Shown: piece by piece, positions 1 to 6,271 of the stretch
How the letters are laid out: each line of letters begins with the position of its first letter
Position numbering within the stretch: the first letter of the stretch is position 1
Assembly: GCA_023403375.1 (NCBI GenBank)
Contig: JAEYEN010000053.1
Coordinates: forward strand, 1 to 8,981
Direction: 5' to 3'
DNA: 8,981 bases
Source of the DNA: Bacillota bacterium
GTDB lineage: Bacteria; Bacillota; Clostridia; Christensenellales; Borkfalkiaceae
The notes under the pieces: model-generated
What the model was told of the DNA's origin: nothing
Databases searched by the model: none
Seen by the model: only the letters and a program-made list of their open reading frames with translations
Translations under genes and position numbers: made by a program

Positions 1-486
1 CGCGAGAATGATACGCTTTAACCCCTGATTTTTCCAGAACTCCACCGTTTTATAATTAAGCGTGTTTGCTTGCGTGGATAAGTTTACGTTAAGGTCAGGG
101 GCCACCGTTCTCGCCGCATAGATAAGCCCCGTATCGGACACTATCGCCCCGTCTACGCCTGCCTTTTCCAAAAACTTAAAATACTTTTCTGCCGCCGCTA
201 TGTCGGAATTCCTTCCGAAAATATTTACCGTTACGTAGATTTTTTTATTTCTCTCGTGAACGTACTCTACGGCAGACAGTATCTCTTCATCAGTAAAATT
301 GCCTGCCAGGGCGCGCAAACTCAAAGCCTTTCCGCCCACGTAAACGGCGTCCGCCCCGTAATTTATAGCGGTTTTTAACTTGTTCATATCGCCTGCCGGC
401 GACAGTAATTCCGCTCTTTTCAAATTCGCTGTTTTTAAATTATTGCAAGCGCAAGCGCTATTGTAAGTGTAAGTGTTACTCTTCAA
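1..486 (-). CDS. U32-family protein, probable TrhP-type tRNA U34 hydroxylase (N-terminal part, cut by left edge)
   Basis: Reading the minus strand gives the N-terminal half of a peptidase-U32 family protein. Recognisable pieces are AELLSPAGDMNKLKTAI, YGADAVYVGGKALSLRALAG, YVTVNIFGRNSDIA and VNLSTQANT, in the family order. In Bacillus subtilis the two U32 proteins beside trmR (YrrN/YrrO, TrhP1/TrhP2) are needed for prephenate-dependent hydroxylation of tRNA uridine 34. The TrmR-like gene just upstream makes that role likely here; this is inference from context, because other U32 members are true collagenase-like proteases and the C-terminal half is missing. The start is uncertain and no ATG is available. 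TTG at 486 has AAGGA ten bases upstream and is chosen. TTG at 423 gives the normal family N-terminus (MKRAELL) but has no ribosome binding site. The frame stays open to a TGA at 594-592, and its leader is Lys-rich with repeated TLK/NLK tripeptides. Confidence 0.85.
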   Translation of the reverse strand, partial: MKSNTYTYNSACACNNLKTANLKRAELLSPAGDMNKLKTAINYGADAVYVGGKALSLRALAGNFTDEEILSAVEYVHERNKKIYVTVNIFGRNSDIAAAEKYFKFLEKAGVDGAIVSDTGLIYAARTVAPDLNVNLSTQANTLNYKTVEFWKNQGLKRIILA

Positions 487-631
487 GGTTTTTCCGTCCT
501 TCAAAGTTTTACCGTTTTCGGGTTTTCTGCCTTTAAGGTTTTTTATTTTCAATGTTTTCCGCTTTCCTGCGGTATGAGATTTTTCCGACTTTCAGACTTA
601 CTTTCCGTTTGCCGAATTACGTTATTTGGCG

Positions 632-646
632 GCGTTTGTCAAACGC
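632..646. repeat. 15-bp perfect palindrome in the trmR/U32 gap
   Basis: GCGTTTG-T-CAAACGC is a perfect 7+7 inverted repeat lying 23 bases past the trmR stop. It has no following T-run, so it is not an intrinsic terminator. On the minus strand its centre reads TTGACA, but 17 bases further only TAATTC is found, so an internal promoter for the U32 gene is weak. It could be an operator or an mRNA-processing hairpin. The rest of the 182-base gap (487-668) shows no gene on either strand. Confidence 0.4.
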
Positions 647-668
647 GTTAACTATTTCGGCAGAATTA

Positions 669-1262
669 TCAGTAAAGTTTTTCGGTTATGCTTATTCCGT
701 CTTCCACGTCTAAAATTTCCGTTTTTAAACGGGAATTTTCGGAAATAGCGGTTAAAAATTTTTCCATACTGTGCTTTGTCGTCATATATCTGTGCGGAGT
801 TTTAACATTTCCGTCTACGTATCCGCGGAACAGAACGTTATCGGCAAACAACACGCCGCCGATGTTTAAAAGGGGCAGCAAATATTCCAAATATCTGTAA
901 TAATGCCCTTTCGGTCCGTCCAGAAAAATAAAGTCGTAACCTCCCGTAAGCATAGGTATTATTTCCGCCGCGTCGCCGCAAAAGATTTTTGCACGGTCGC
1001 TAACGTTAAATTTGCGATAATTCTTTTTTGCTTCTACAATCTTGTCTTCGTCTATCTCTATACCGGTAAGAGCGGCTTTCCGCACGGTTAAAAGCATTGC
1101 GCACCCGCTTAAACCGCAATTTGTACCTATCTCTAATATGCTGTCGGGCGAGTGCTTTTTCACCGTTTCCAAAAGTATTTCAAAAGATTTATCTCTTAAA
1201 ACGGGTTCGCCGTTTTTTTTGGCGATTTCTCTTAGCCTTTTTATCTCGTCTATCAAAATCAA
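669..1262 (-). CDS. trmR: TrmR-like class I SAM O-methyltransferase (tRNA 5-hydroxyuridine 34)
   Basis: A 197-residue cation-dependent O-methyltransferase (methyltransf_3/YrrM family), close to the usual length. The SAM-binding motif I is LEIGTNCGLSG (about 43-53), followed by the acidic GIEIDEDKI (67-75) and the metal/active-site segment FLDGPKGHYYRYLEYLLP (113-130) with ADNVLFRG (140-147). D114, D141 and N142 are the expected divalent-metal ligands. The B. subtilis homologue TrmR (YrrM) methylates ho5U34 to mo5U34 in tRNAs; the downstream U32 gene fits the hydroxylation step before it. The start is TTG, overlapping the RNase J stop in the tetranucleotide TTGA, with no Shine-Dalgarno visible, so translation is probably coupled to RNase J. 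It ends in tandem TGA-TAA stops. The related family of catechol or caffeoyl-CoA methyltransferases is the main alternative for substrate. Confidence 0.87.
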   Translation of the reverse strand: MILIDEIKRLREIAKKNGEPVLRDKSFEILLETVKKHSPDSILEIGTNCGLSGCAMLLTVRKAALTGIEIDEDKIVEAKKNYRKFNVSDRAKIFCGDAAEIIPMLTGGYDFIFLDGPKGHYYRYLEYLLPLLNIGGVLFADNVLFRGYVDGNVKTPHRYMTTKHSMEKFLTAISENSRLKTEILDVEDGISITEKLY

Positions 1263-3232
1263 ACTACCATTACGACGGGAAGTATCATCGGATTTTTCTT
1301 CGTCGATTTGAAAATAAAGTTTTTAAGACTTCTTCTTATTATAGAAGAAAGTTCCGCTTCGTCGGCAACCTTTCTTAAATCAATCTGTTTAAGCGCGTTT
1401 TTAACGTTGGCTTTGGCTTCTTCCATAAACGCGTCGGTCAGCACTAACCCTTTACCCACTATTTCGAGCGAAGTCATCTCGCAGGATAATTCGTCTATCC
1501 CGACGACGACGACAACCAACCCGTCTTCGGATAAATGTATTCTGTCACGCAGGACAAAACTGTCCGCGCCGTCTATCCCTACGCCGTCCACGAACTTAGA
1601 CCCCGCGACAAACCTTTCTCCGCGCCCGATTGAGTTCGCGGTAAATTCCGCCGTATCCCCGATTTCCGCTATCATTATATTGCTTTCTTTCATACCCAAG
1701 GACTGAGCGAGTAAAGCGTGTTTTTTCAAATGTCTGTATTCGCCGTGAACGGGAATAAAGAATTTGGGTTTTACGAGGGAATGTAAAACTCTCAGTTCAC
1801 CGCGGCAGGCGTGCCCCGAAACGTGAATAGGCTCCAAGGACTCGTATATAACTTCGGCGCCGAGTTTATACAGGTTGTTTATAACTCCGTATATCATTTT
1901 TTCGTTTCCCGGAATAACTGAAGCGCTTATAACGACGGTATCGTTAGACCCGATTACCACTTTATTGAATTCTCCGCTCGCCATTCTGGTAAGCGCGCTC
2001 ATCGGCTCTCCCTGACTGCCTGTGGATACTATCACGACCTGCTCGTCTTTATAACTTTTCGTGCGTTCCACGTCTATTATAAGCCCGTCCGGAATATTGA
2101 GTTCGCCTATCTTAGACGCGGCTTCCGCTATGTTTATCATACTTCTTCCGGAAAAAGCTACTTTGCGTTTATACTTTTCGGCAAGGTCCAAAATCTGTTG
2201 AAGTCTATGCACGTTGGAAGCGAACGTCGCGATAATAAGACGCTTTTTCACGTTGTCGGAAAAAACGTGTTCCAGGGTATCTTTAACCACCGCTTCGCTC
2301 ATCGTCGTGCCTTCTATTTCTATGTTGGTGGAATCAGCCATCATAAGCAGCACGCCTTTTTTGCCTATTTCGGCAATACGCGTAAGGTCCGTGGTCTCTC
2401 CGTTTACGGGCGTAAAGTCTATCTTAAAATCCCCCGAATGGAACACCACGCCGACAGGCGTTGTAATACTGAGCGCGACCGCCCCCGCAATAGAATGGTT
2501 TACGTTTATGAATTCTATCGAAAAACAACCGAGTTTTATAACCGACCCCGCTTTAATGCAGTTAAGTCTTACGTTTTGCAGTTTGCTTTCTTTTATTTTG
2601 TTTTCGATAAGCGTAAGCGTAAGTTTAGTACCGAAGATGGGCGGATTTATGTCTTTCATAATATACGGAATGGCGCCGATATGGTCCTCATGCCCGTGCG
2701 TTACCACAATGCCGCGGATTTTATCTTTGTTTTCCACAAGATAAGTGTCGTCGGGTATAACAAGGTCCACGCCCGGCATATTCTCACCGGGGAACGTAAG
2801 TCCCGCGTCGATAACGATTATATCTTTGCCGTATTCCAGCGCAGTCATGTTCTTGCCGATTTCGCCCACGCCGCCCAAAAATCTTACTTTAAGCGTTTTT
2901 TTGTTGTCCGCTTTACGCTTCTCGGCGTTTTTTACGGGTTTGTCGGTTTTAACTTCTGCTTTTGTTTCCACAGTCATAACGTTTGCCGAAATTTTTTTGC
3001 CCTGAAATGTCTTTAACTTTCTGTCCGATTTATTTCTCTCGGTAACGGCTATTTTATTGCCTTTTTTTGCCGCGGTTTTATTATTCTCTCCGTTTCTTTT
3101 CTTTTTATCCGAAGACGCTTTTTCTTTTGTTGCCGCTAACCGTCCCGAAAACTTTTTTTGTTCTTTAACTTTTTTTACGGCGGACTGTTTTTCCTGCTTC
3201 ATATCCGTCGCATTCTGATTTTTGTTCTTCAA
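1259..3232 (-). CDS. rnj: Ribonuclease J with a long Lys-rich N-terminal extension
   Basis: A metallo-beta-lactamase/beta-CASP ribonuclease of 657 residues, acting in mRNA decay and rRNA/RNA maturation in the cytoplasm. The core begins near 114 (LKVRFLGGVGEIGKNM). The zinc motif HxHxDH is VTHGHEDHIGAIPY (177-190: H179, H181, D183, H184). Other ligands are H246 in NVNHSI, D268 in HSGDFKID and H496 in IPVHGEYR. The beta-CASP part includes FASNVHRLQQ, STGSQGEPMSAL and GHACRGEL, and a C-terminal domain follows. Core length (about 544) matches Bacillus RNase J1 (555). The first 113 residues are extra: strongly basic, Lys-rich, with no fold recognised. The metal-site loop reads HSIAGAV where B. subtilis has HSIPDSV. 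The TTG start is preferred over the internal ATG (codon 11) because AAGGAG sits six bases upstream of it and nothing lies before the ATG. It is first in a minus-strand operon with the tRNA-modification genes. Confidence 0.95.
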   Translation of the reverse strand: MKNKNQNATDMKQEKQSAVKKVKEQKKFSGRLAATKEKASSDKKKRNGENNKTAAKKGNKIAVTERNKSDRKLKTFQGKKISANVMTVETKAEVKTDKPVKNAEKRKADNKKTLKVRFLGGVGEIGKNMTALEYGKDIIVIDAGLTFPGENMPGVDLVIPDDTYLVENKDKIRGIVVTHGHEDHIGAIPYIMKDINPPIFGTKLTLTLIENKIKESKLQNVRLNCIKAGSVIKLGCFSIEFINVNHSIAGAVALSITTPVGVVFHSGDFKIDFTPVNGETTDLTRIAEIGKKGVLLMMADSTNIEIEGTTMSEAVVKDTLEHVFSDNVKKRLIIATFASNVHRLQQILDLAEKYKRKVAFSGRSMINIAEAASKIGELNIPDGLIIDVERTKSYKDEQVVIVSTGSQGEPMSALTRMASGEFNKVVIGSNDTVVISASVIPGNEKMIYGVINNLYKLGAEVIYESLEPIHVSGHACRGELRVLHSLVKPKFFIPVHGEYRHLKKHALLAQSLGMKESNIMIAEIGDTAEFTANSIGRGERFVAGSKFVDGVGIDGADSFVLRDRIHLSEDGLVVVVVGIDELSCEMTSLEIVGKGLVLTDAFMEEAKANVKNALKQIDLRKVADEAELSSIIRRSLKNFIFKSTKKNPMILPVVMVV

Positions 3233-3238
3233 ATTAAA

Positions 3239-3244
3239 CTCCTT
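3239..3244 (-). promoter_or_regulatory. Ribosome binding site that fixes the RNase J TTG start
   Basis: AAGGAG on the minus strand, six bases before TTG at 3232-3230. The next in-frame ATG (3202-3200) has only GACGGAT-like sequence upstream, so this site decides for the TTG. Confidence 0.8.
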
Positions 3245-3289
3245 AACTAAATTATTAAAATTTATGCGTAATATAATATTTCCGAATTT

Positions 3290-3341
3290 CCGATTTTATA
3301 GTTTTTCCCCGATTATAGTCTTTTTAACCGATTATCAAATC
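3290..3341. repeat. 19-bp-periodic direct repeat, CCGATTWTA units
   Basis: Three units start with CCGATT at 3290, 3309 and 3328, exactly 19 bases apart: CCGATTTTATAGTTTTTC, CCGATTATAGTCTTTTTAA and CCGATTATCAAATC. A half unit CCGAATTTC precedes at 3282. A perfect minus-strand TATAAT (3317-3312) falls inside the middle unit with TTGATA (3338-3333) 15 bases upstream, so the array overlaps a possible second rnj promoter and could be an operator. It could also be chance in A+T-rich DNA. Confidence 0.45.
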
Positions 3342-3464
3342 GCAAAATCATAGATTATCGAATTACAAATTCACGAAATAGAGAATTGCAAAATCATAAA
3401 CTCTGAAATCGCAAGACCGCAAAACGGGTTTTAATCCGAAAATATTTTTATTTTTCCGTATACA

Positions 3465-3493
3465 ATTATACTCCGATTTACGCAAAAAGTAAA
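3465..3493 (-). promoter_or_regulatory. Probable sigma-A promoter for the rnj operon
   Basis: On the minus strand TTTACT (3493-3488), a 17-base spacer and a perfect TATAAT (3470-3465). The -10 is ideal and the -35 matches four of six. It would start a transcript near 3458 and give a leader of about 225 bases before the RNase J start. The competing site at 3338-3312 has a short 15-base spacer. Confidence 0.5.
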
Positions 3494-3564
3494 TTTAATT
3501 TAGTAAATATACTATTATTTTAAAATATAAAACATATAAAACATTCAAAAATGACTGAAAACAC

Positions 3565-3593
3565 TTGAAAAAAAAGTCGTGTTAGAGTATAAT
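3565..3593 (+). promoter_or_regulatory. Sigma-A promoter for serC-serA
   Basis: TTGAAA (3565-3570), a 17-base spacer and TATAAT (3588-3593), preceded by A-tracts that could act as an UP element. A start near 3600 gives a leader of about 60 bases ending in AAGGAG (3643-3648), ten bases before the serC ATG. No attenuator or riboswitch was seen, so any serine control is likely at the promoter. Confidence 0.8.
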
Positions 3594-3658
3594 TTGAAAT
3601 AAGCGGGTAAATTTAATGCGCCCGTTCCGATAATATCTAAAAAAGGAGAAACAAAACA

Positions 3659-4732
3659 ATGCGAGTATTTAACTTTGCGGCAGGTCCTTCCACCTTGCCC
3701 CTTCCCGTTCTCGAAGAGGCGAAGAAAGACCTTTTGGACTATCAGGGTACAGGTATGAGTATCATGGAGATGAGCCACCGCGGCAAGCCGTTTATGGCTG
3801 TCAATGCGGAAGCGAACGCTCTTCTTCGCGAACTTATGAATATTCCCGACGACTATGCGGTGCTTTTCGTACAAGGCGGCGCGTCGCAACAATTTGCGGC
3901 GGTTCCGCTTAACCTTGCAGTAAACAGAAAGGCGGACTACATTTTAACGGGCAATTTTGCCAATAAAGCCTATGAAGAAGGCTTAAAGTACGGCGATATG
4001 GCTGTGGCGGCTTCTTCCAAAGAAGCAGGTTACACCTATATCCCCGATATGAATAACGTAAAATTCCGCGACGGAATAGACTACGTTCACTTTACATACA
4101 ACAACACCATTTTCGGTTCCAGATTTACCGAACTTCCCAAAACGGACGCAACGCTCGTTACCGATATGAGTTCCTGCATATTGTCCGAAGTGGTAGACGT
4201 TAAAAAATTCGGTCTTATCTATGCCGGCGCACAGAAAAACGTTGCGCCTGCCGGCGTTACCATTGTTATAGCGAGAAGAGATTTGCTCGGAAAAGCGCTT
4301 CCCGAATGCCCCACTATGCTCAGATACGACATACAGGACAAAAACGACAGTCTTTATAACACGCCCCCCTGCTGGGCTATTTATATAGCAATGCTTGTTT
4401 TCAGACATTTGAAAGCGATGGGCGGCGTTCCCGCAATGCAGAAAATCAACGAAGAAAAAGCCAAACTTTTATACGATTTTATTGACAACTCGTCTTTCTA
4501 TAAAAACAGCGTAAACAAAAAAGACCGTTCTCTGATGAACGTTCCCTTTGTTTCGCCCAATGCGGAACTAGACGCGAAATTCGTAAAAGAAGCGGCGGAA
4601 AACGGACTTGTTTCGCTTAAAGGACACAGACTTGTAGGCGGAATGAGAGCGTCTATTTACAACGCTATGCCGATTGAAGGCGTTAAAAAACTTGTCGAGT
4701 TTATGAAGAAATTTGAAATGGAGAACAAGTAA
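3659..4732 (+). CDS. serC: Phosphoserine aminotransferase
   Basis: A class-V PLP aminotransferase of 357 residues, the usual size. It converts 3-phosphohydroxypyruvate and glutamate to O-phosphoserine, the second step of serine synthesis, and in some bacteria also serves vitamin B6 synthesis. The N-terminus VFNFAAGPSTLP is diagnostic. Substrate residues lie in MEMSHRGKPF (H40, R42). The phosphate cup of PLP is VQGGASQQF (71-79). The YNNTIFGS segment follows at 147-154. The PLP lysine is K193 in YAGAQKNVAPAG, preceded by the aspartate of VTDMSS (D169). The C-terminal GHRLVGGMRASIYNAMP (322-338) carries the substrate arginine. The ATG start has AAGGAG ten bases upstream. serA follows after one base, so the two form an operon from the 3565-3593 promoter. 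No serB phosphatase is present nearby. Confidence 0.97.
   Translation: MRVFNFAAGPSTLPLPVLEEAKKDLLDYQGTGMSIMEMSHRGKPFMAVNAEANALLRELMNIPDDYAVLFVQGGASQQFAAVPLNLAVNRKADYILTGNFANKAYEEGLKYGDMAVAASSKEAGYTYIPDMNNVKFRDGIDYVHFTYNNTIFGSRFTELPKTDATLVTDMSSCILSEVVDVKKFGLIYAGAQKNVAPAGVTIVIARRDLLGKALPECPTMLRYDIQDKNDSLYNTPPCWAIYIAMLVFRHLKAMGGVPAMQKINEEKAKLLYDFIDNSSFYKNSVNKKDRSLMNVPFVSPNAELDAKFVKEAAENGLVSLKGHRLVGGMRASIYNAMPIEGVKKLVEFMKKFEMENK
4720..4723 (+). promoter_or_regulatory. Ribosome binding site that fixes the serA start
   Basis: GGAG inside the last serC codons, ten bases before ATG at 4734. An in-frame TTG at 4713 would add seven residues (MKWRTSN) but lies upstream of this site, so the ATG is chosen. 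Confidence 0.7.
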
Positions 4733-4733
4733 T

Positions 4734-5900
4734 ATGAAAAATATTTTAACGCTTAACGCAATCAGTCCCGTTATAAACGATATTTTCGACAGCACGTATA
4801 ACGTAGCGTCGGACGTTACTTCCCCCGTCGGCATAATGCTCCGCAGTTTTAAAATGCAAGGTTATGCGTTAGACAAAAACACCTTGGCAATAGCGAGAGC
4901 GGGCGCAGGCGTAAACAATATTCCCATAGACGAATATGCAAAACAGGGCGTTGTCGTTTTTAACACCCCCGGCGCAAACGCAAATGCCGTTAAAGAACTT
5001 GTTATCGCCGCACTTCTTCTCGGTTCGAGAAAAATTGCAGACGCGATTGACTGGGCAAAAACGCTTAAAGGCCACGGAGATGACGTAGGCAAAATGGTTG
5101 AAAAAGGCAAAAGTCAGTTTGCCGGCGGAGAAATTTTCGGCAAAAAACTCGGCGTTATAGGTCTTGGCGCAATCGGCGCGAAAGTCGCAAACGCAGCGCT
5201 CGATTTAGGTATGGAAGTTTACGGGTTCGACCCCTTCCTGTCCGTTAATGCCGCGCTTAAATTATCTTCCGAAGTCAAAGTGGTTAAAGACGTGGACGAA
5301 ATCTACAAAAACTGCGACTATATCACCATTCATATCCCCTACATTGCGCAACAAAACAAAGGCTTTATCAATGCCGGCGTGATAAGAAAAATGAAAGACG
5401 GCGTTGTTATAATCAACTGCGCAAGGGGCGAACTTGTGGATAACGCCGATATTATCAAAGCGGTCGAAAGCGGAAAAGTCGCAAGATACGTTGTGGACTT
5501 CCCTGCGGACGAAATTATAGGCGTAAACAACATAGTATGCATTCCCCATCTCGGCGCTTCTACGGAAGAAGCCGAAAACAACTGTGCCGTAATGGCGGCA
5601 AAACAACTTATAGACTATATTGAAAACGGAAACATTGTAAACTCCGTCAACTACCCCGCTTGCTCTATGGCAAGAACCACTCCTTACAGAATAGTAGTGC
5701 TTCATAAAAACATTCCTAACATTTTAGCGCAAATTACGGGTGTTGTCGGCAGCGACGGCGTGAATATAAATAACCTTTCCAACCAAAGCAAAGGCGAATA
5801 TGCGGTTACTATGTTAGACGTTGAAAAATCTCTTTCGGACGGCGCAATAAAAAATCTCGCTTCTACCGAAGGGGTTATCAAAGTCAGAGTAATTAAATAA
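4734..5900 (+). CDS. serA: D-3-phosphoglycerate dehydrogenase with C-terminal ACT domain
   Basis: A 388-residue NAD-dependent D-isomer 2-hydroxyacid dehydrogenase that oxidises 3-phosphoglycerate to 3-phosphohydroxypyruvate, the substrate of the adjacent SerC. Substrate-binding sequence is ARAGAGVNNIPIDEYAK (54-70) and FNTPGANANAVKEL (76-89). The Rossmann motif is LGVIGLGAIGAKVAN (139-153) with D166 as the likely adenosine-ribose acidic residue. Catalytic residues are R231 in NCARGELVD, E260 in DFPADE and H272 in CIPHLGAST. An ACT domain occupies about 317-388 (YRIVVLHKNIPNILAQI to the end), where serine usually binds for feedback inhibition. The length is that of the short form, without the extra intervening domain of long PGDHs. 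It starts one base after the serC stop and is followed by a strong terminator. Confidence 0.96.
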   Translation: MKNILTLNAISPVINDIFDSTYNVASDVTSPVGIMLRSFKMQGYALDKNTLAIARAGAGVNNIPIDEYAKQGVVVFNTPGANANAVKELVIAALLLGSRKIADAIDWAKTLKGHGDDVGKMVEKGKSQFAGGEIFGKKLGVIGLGAIGAKVANAALDLGMEVYGFDPFLSVNAALKLSSEVKVVKDVDEIYKNCDYITIHIPYIAQQNKGFINAGVIRKMKDGVVIINCARGELVDNADIIKAVESGKVARYVVDFPADEIIGVNNIVCIPHLGASTEEAENNCAVMAAKQLIDYIENGNIVNSVNYPACSMARTTPYRIVVLHKNIPNILAQITGVVGSDGVNINNLSNQSKGEYAVTMLDVEKSLSDGAIKNLASTEGVIKVRVIK

Positions 5901-5907
5901 CGGATAT

Positions 5908-5941
5908 TGATAACGCGTATCCATATCTGGTAACGCGATAC
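5908..5941. repeat. Direct repeat after the serA stop
   Basis: TGATAACGCGTATC (5908-5921) and TGGTAACGCGATAC (5928-5941) share the core TAACGCG exactly 20 bases apart, about two helical turns. It lies in the serA 3' untranslated region just before the terminator. It may be a protein site or mere residue of a duplication; nothing else supports a role. Confidence 0.35.
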
Positions 5942-5956
5942 AATTTATTCGGTTTA

Positions 5957-6013
5957 TAAAAAACAAAACGGCTTGACGATTTGTCAAGCCGTTTTTCATT
6001 GCCTTTTTCAATT
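5957..6013 (-). ncRNA. Predicted very short RNA antisense to the serA 3' end
   Basis: From the strong-looking minus-strand promoter at 6048-6020, transcription would start near 6013 and meet the terminator hairpin (5995-5965) with its T-run (5963-5958), giving an RNA of about 57 bases made mostly of that hairpin. It would be fully complementary to the end of the serC-serA mRNA. The prediction rests only on promoter and terminator geometry; a short antisense reading frame passing through (5814-6011) looks like a shadow of serA. Confidence 0.35.
5965..5996 (+). terminator. Intrinsic terminator of serC-serA (works in both directions)
   Basis: Left arm AAAACGGCTTGAC (5965-5977), loop GATTT, right arm GTCAAGCCGTTTT (5983-5995): a perfect 13-bp stem ending in five Ts (5992-5996). 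Read on the minus strand the same hairpin is followed by TTTTGTTTTTT, so it also terminates minus-strand transcripts, including the predicted small RNA starting near 6013. Confidence 0.93.
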
Positions 6014-6019
6014 AAGTTG

Positions 6020-6048
6020 ATAATATCACCCCCTCCCCCGCGTGTCAA
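6020..6048 (-). promoter_or_regulatory. Strong-looking extended -10 sigma-A promoter on the minus strand
   Basis: On the minus strand a perfect TTGACA (6048-6043), 17-base spacer and TATTAT (6025-6020), preceded by TGA, which matches the extended -10 TGn. The spacer holds GGGGGAGGGGG, unusual in a window this A+T-rich. No convincing gene starts downstream, so it is either the promoter of a tiny antisense RNA or a chance match. Confidence 0.5.
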
Positions 6049-6091
6049 CAATTTCAAAATTTAAATCAATACCTTTTGATAATAACAGTAC

Positions 6092-6118
6092 AAATTTTAA
6101 TGTTTTTTATTAAAATTT
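6092..6118. repeat. A+T-only inverted repeat
   Basis: AAATTTTAAT (6092-6101), a 7-base loop and ATTAAAATTT (6109-6118) form a perfect 10-bp stem, followed by a T-rich run from 6121. It could be a weak back-up terminator for serA read-through or a curved or cruciform-prone site upstream of the next promoter. Confidence 0.5.
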
Positions 6119-6215
6119 ACTTGTTTTTTTAATATTTTTCTTGCTATCTGTTTTATTTCAAACACCCGCCTATCGACGTCGGTATAAAATAATTTTTAAA
6201 AATACGAACATTTGT

Positions 6216-6247
6216 TTGACTTTTTAATAAATATGAGTTAGTATAAT
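6216..6247 (+). promoter_or_regulatory. Promoter region of the radical-SAM operon
   Basis: TTGACT (6216-6221) is followed by TAGTAT at a 17-base spacing (6239-6244) and by a perfect TATAAT at a long 20-base spacing (6242-6247). The overlap leaves the exact -10 open, but the region is clearly promoter-like. A start near 6252 gives a leader of about 100 bases. Confidence 0.55.
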
Positions 6248-6271
6248 TTCAGAAGGTATGAAATTGACTGT

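Larger units (their letters stand above)
3233..3658. other. Divergent A+T-rich control region between rnj and serC
   Basis: This 426-base spacer holds no coding frame I can support. Going left to right it contains the RNase J ribosome binding site, a 19-bp-periodic CCGATT repeat (3290-3341), two copies of GCAAAATCATA (3342-3352 and 3388-3398), a probable minus-strand promoter (3465-3493), an A+T tract, and the plus-strand serC promoter (3565-3593) with a leader of about 60 bases. The leader is too short for a T-box, and no known riboswitch was recognised. Confidence 0.7.

Noticed and set aside
637..642. TTGACA on the minus strand as a separate promoter for the U32 gene
   Set aside because: No acceptable -10 lies 16-18 bases downstream (TAATTC at 17); the sequence is part of a palindrome.
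2198..3016. Plus-strand open frame of 272 codons antisense to RNase J
   Set aside because: It lies wholly inside a clear RNase J gene, has odd composition (many F, H, R) and no family resemblance; it is a reading-frame shadow.
3342..3420. CRISPR-like repeat array
   Set aside because: Only two exact 11-base copies with irregular spacing and no palindromic repeat or cas gene.
3600..3658. Riboswitch or T-box in the serC leader
   Set aside because: The leader is only about 60 bases and has neither a T-box sequence nor a terminator/antiterminator pair.
5814..6011. Minus-strand 65-codon frame downstream of the predicted antisense promoter
   Set aside because: Its start runs through the terminator hairpin and the rest is the complement of the serA end; transcription should stop before most of it. 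Kept only as a possible RNA.
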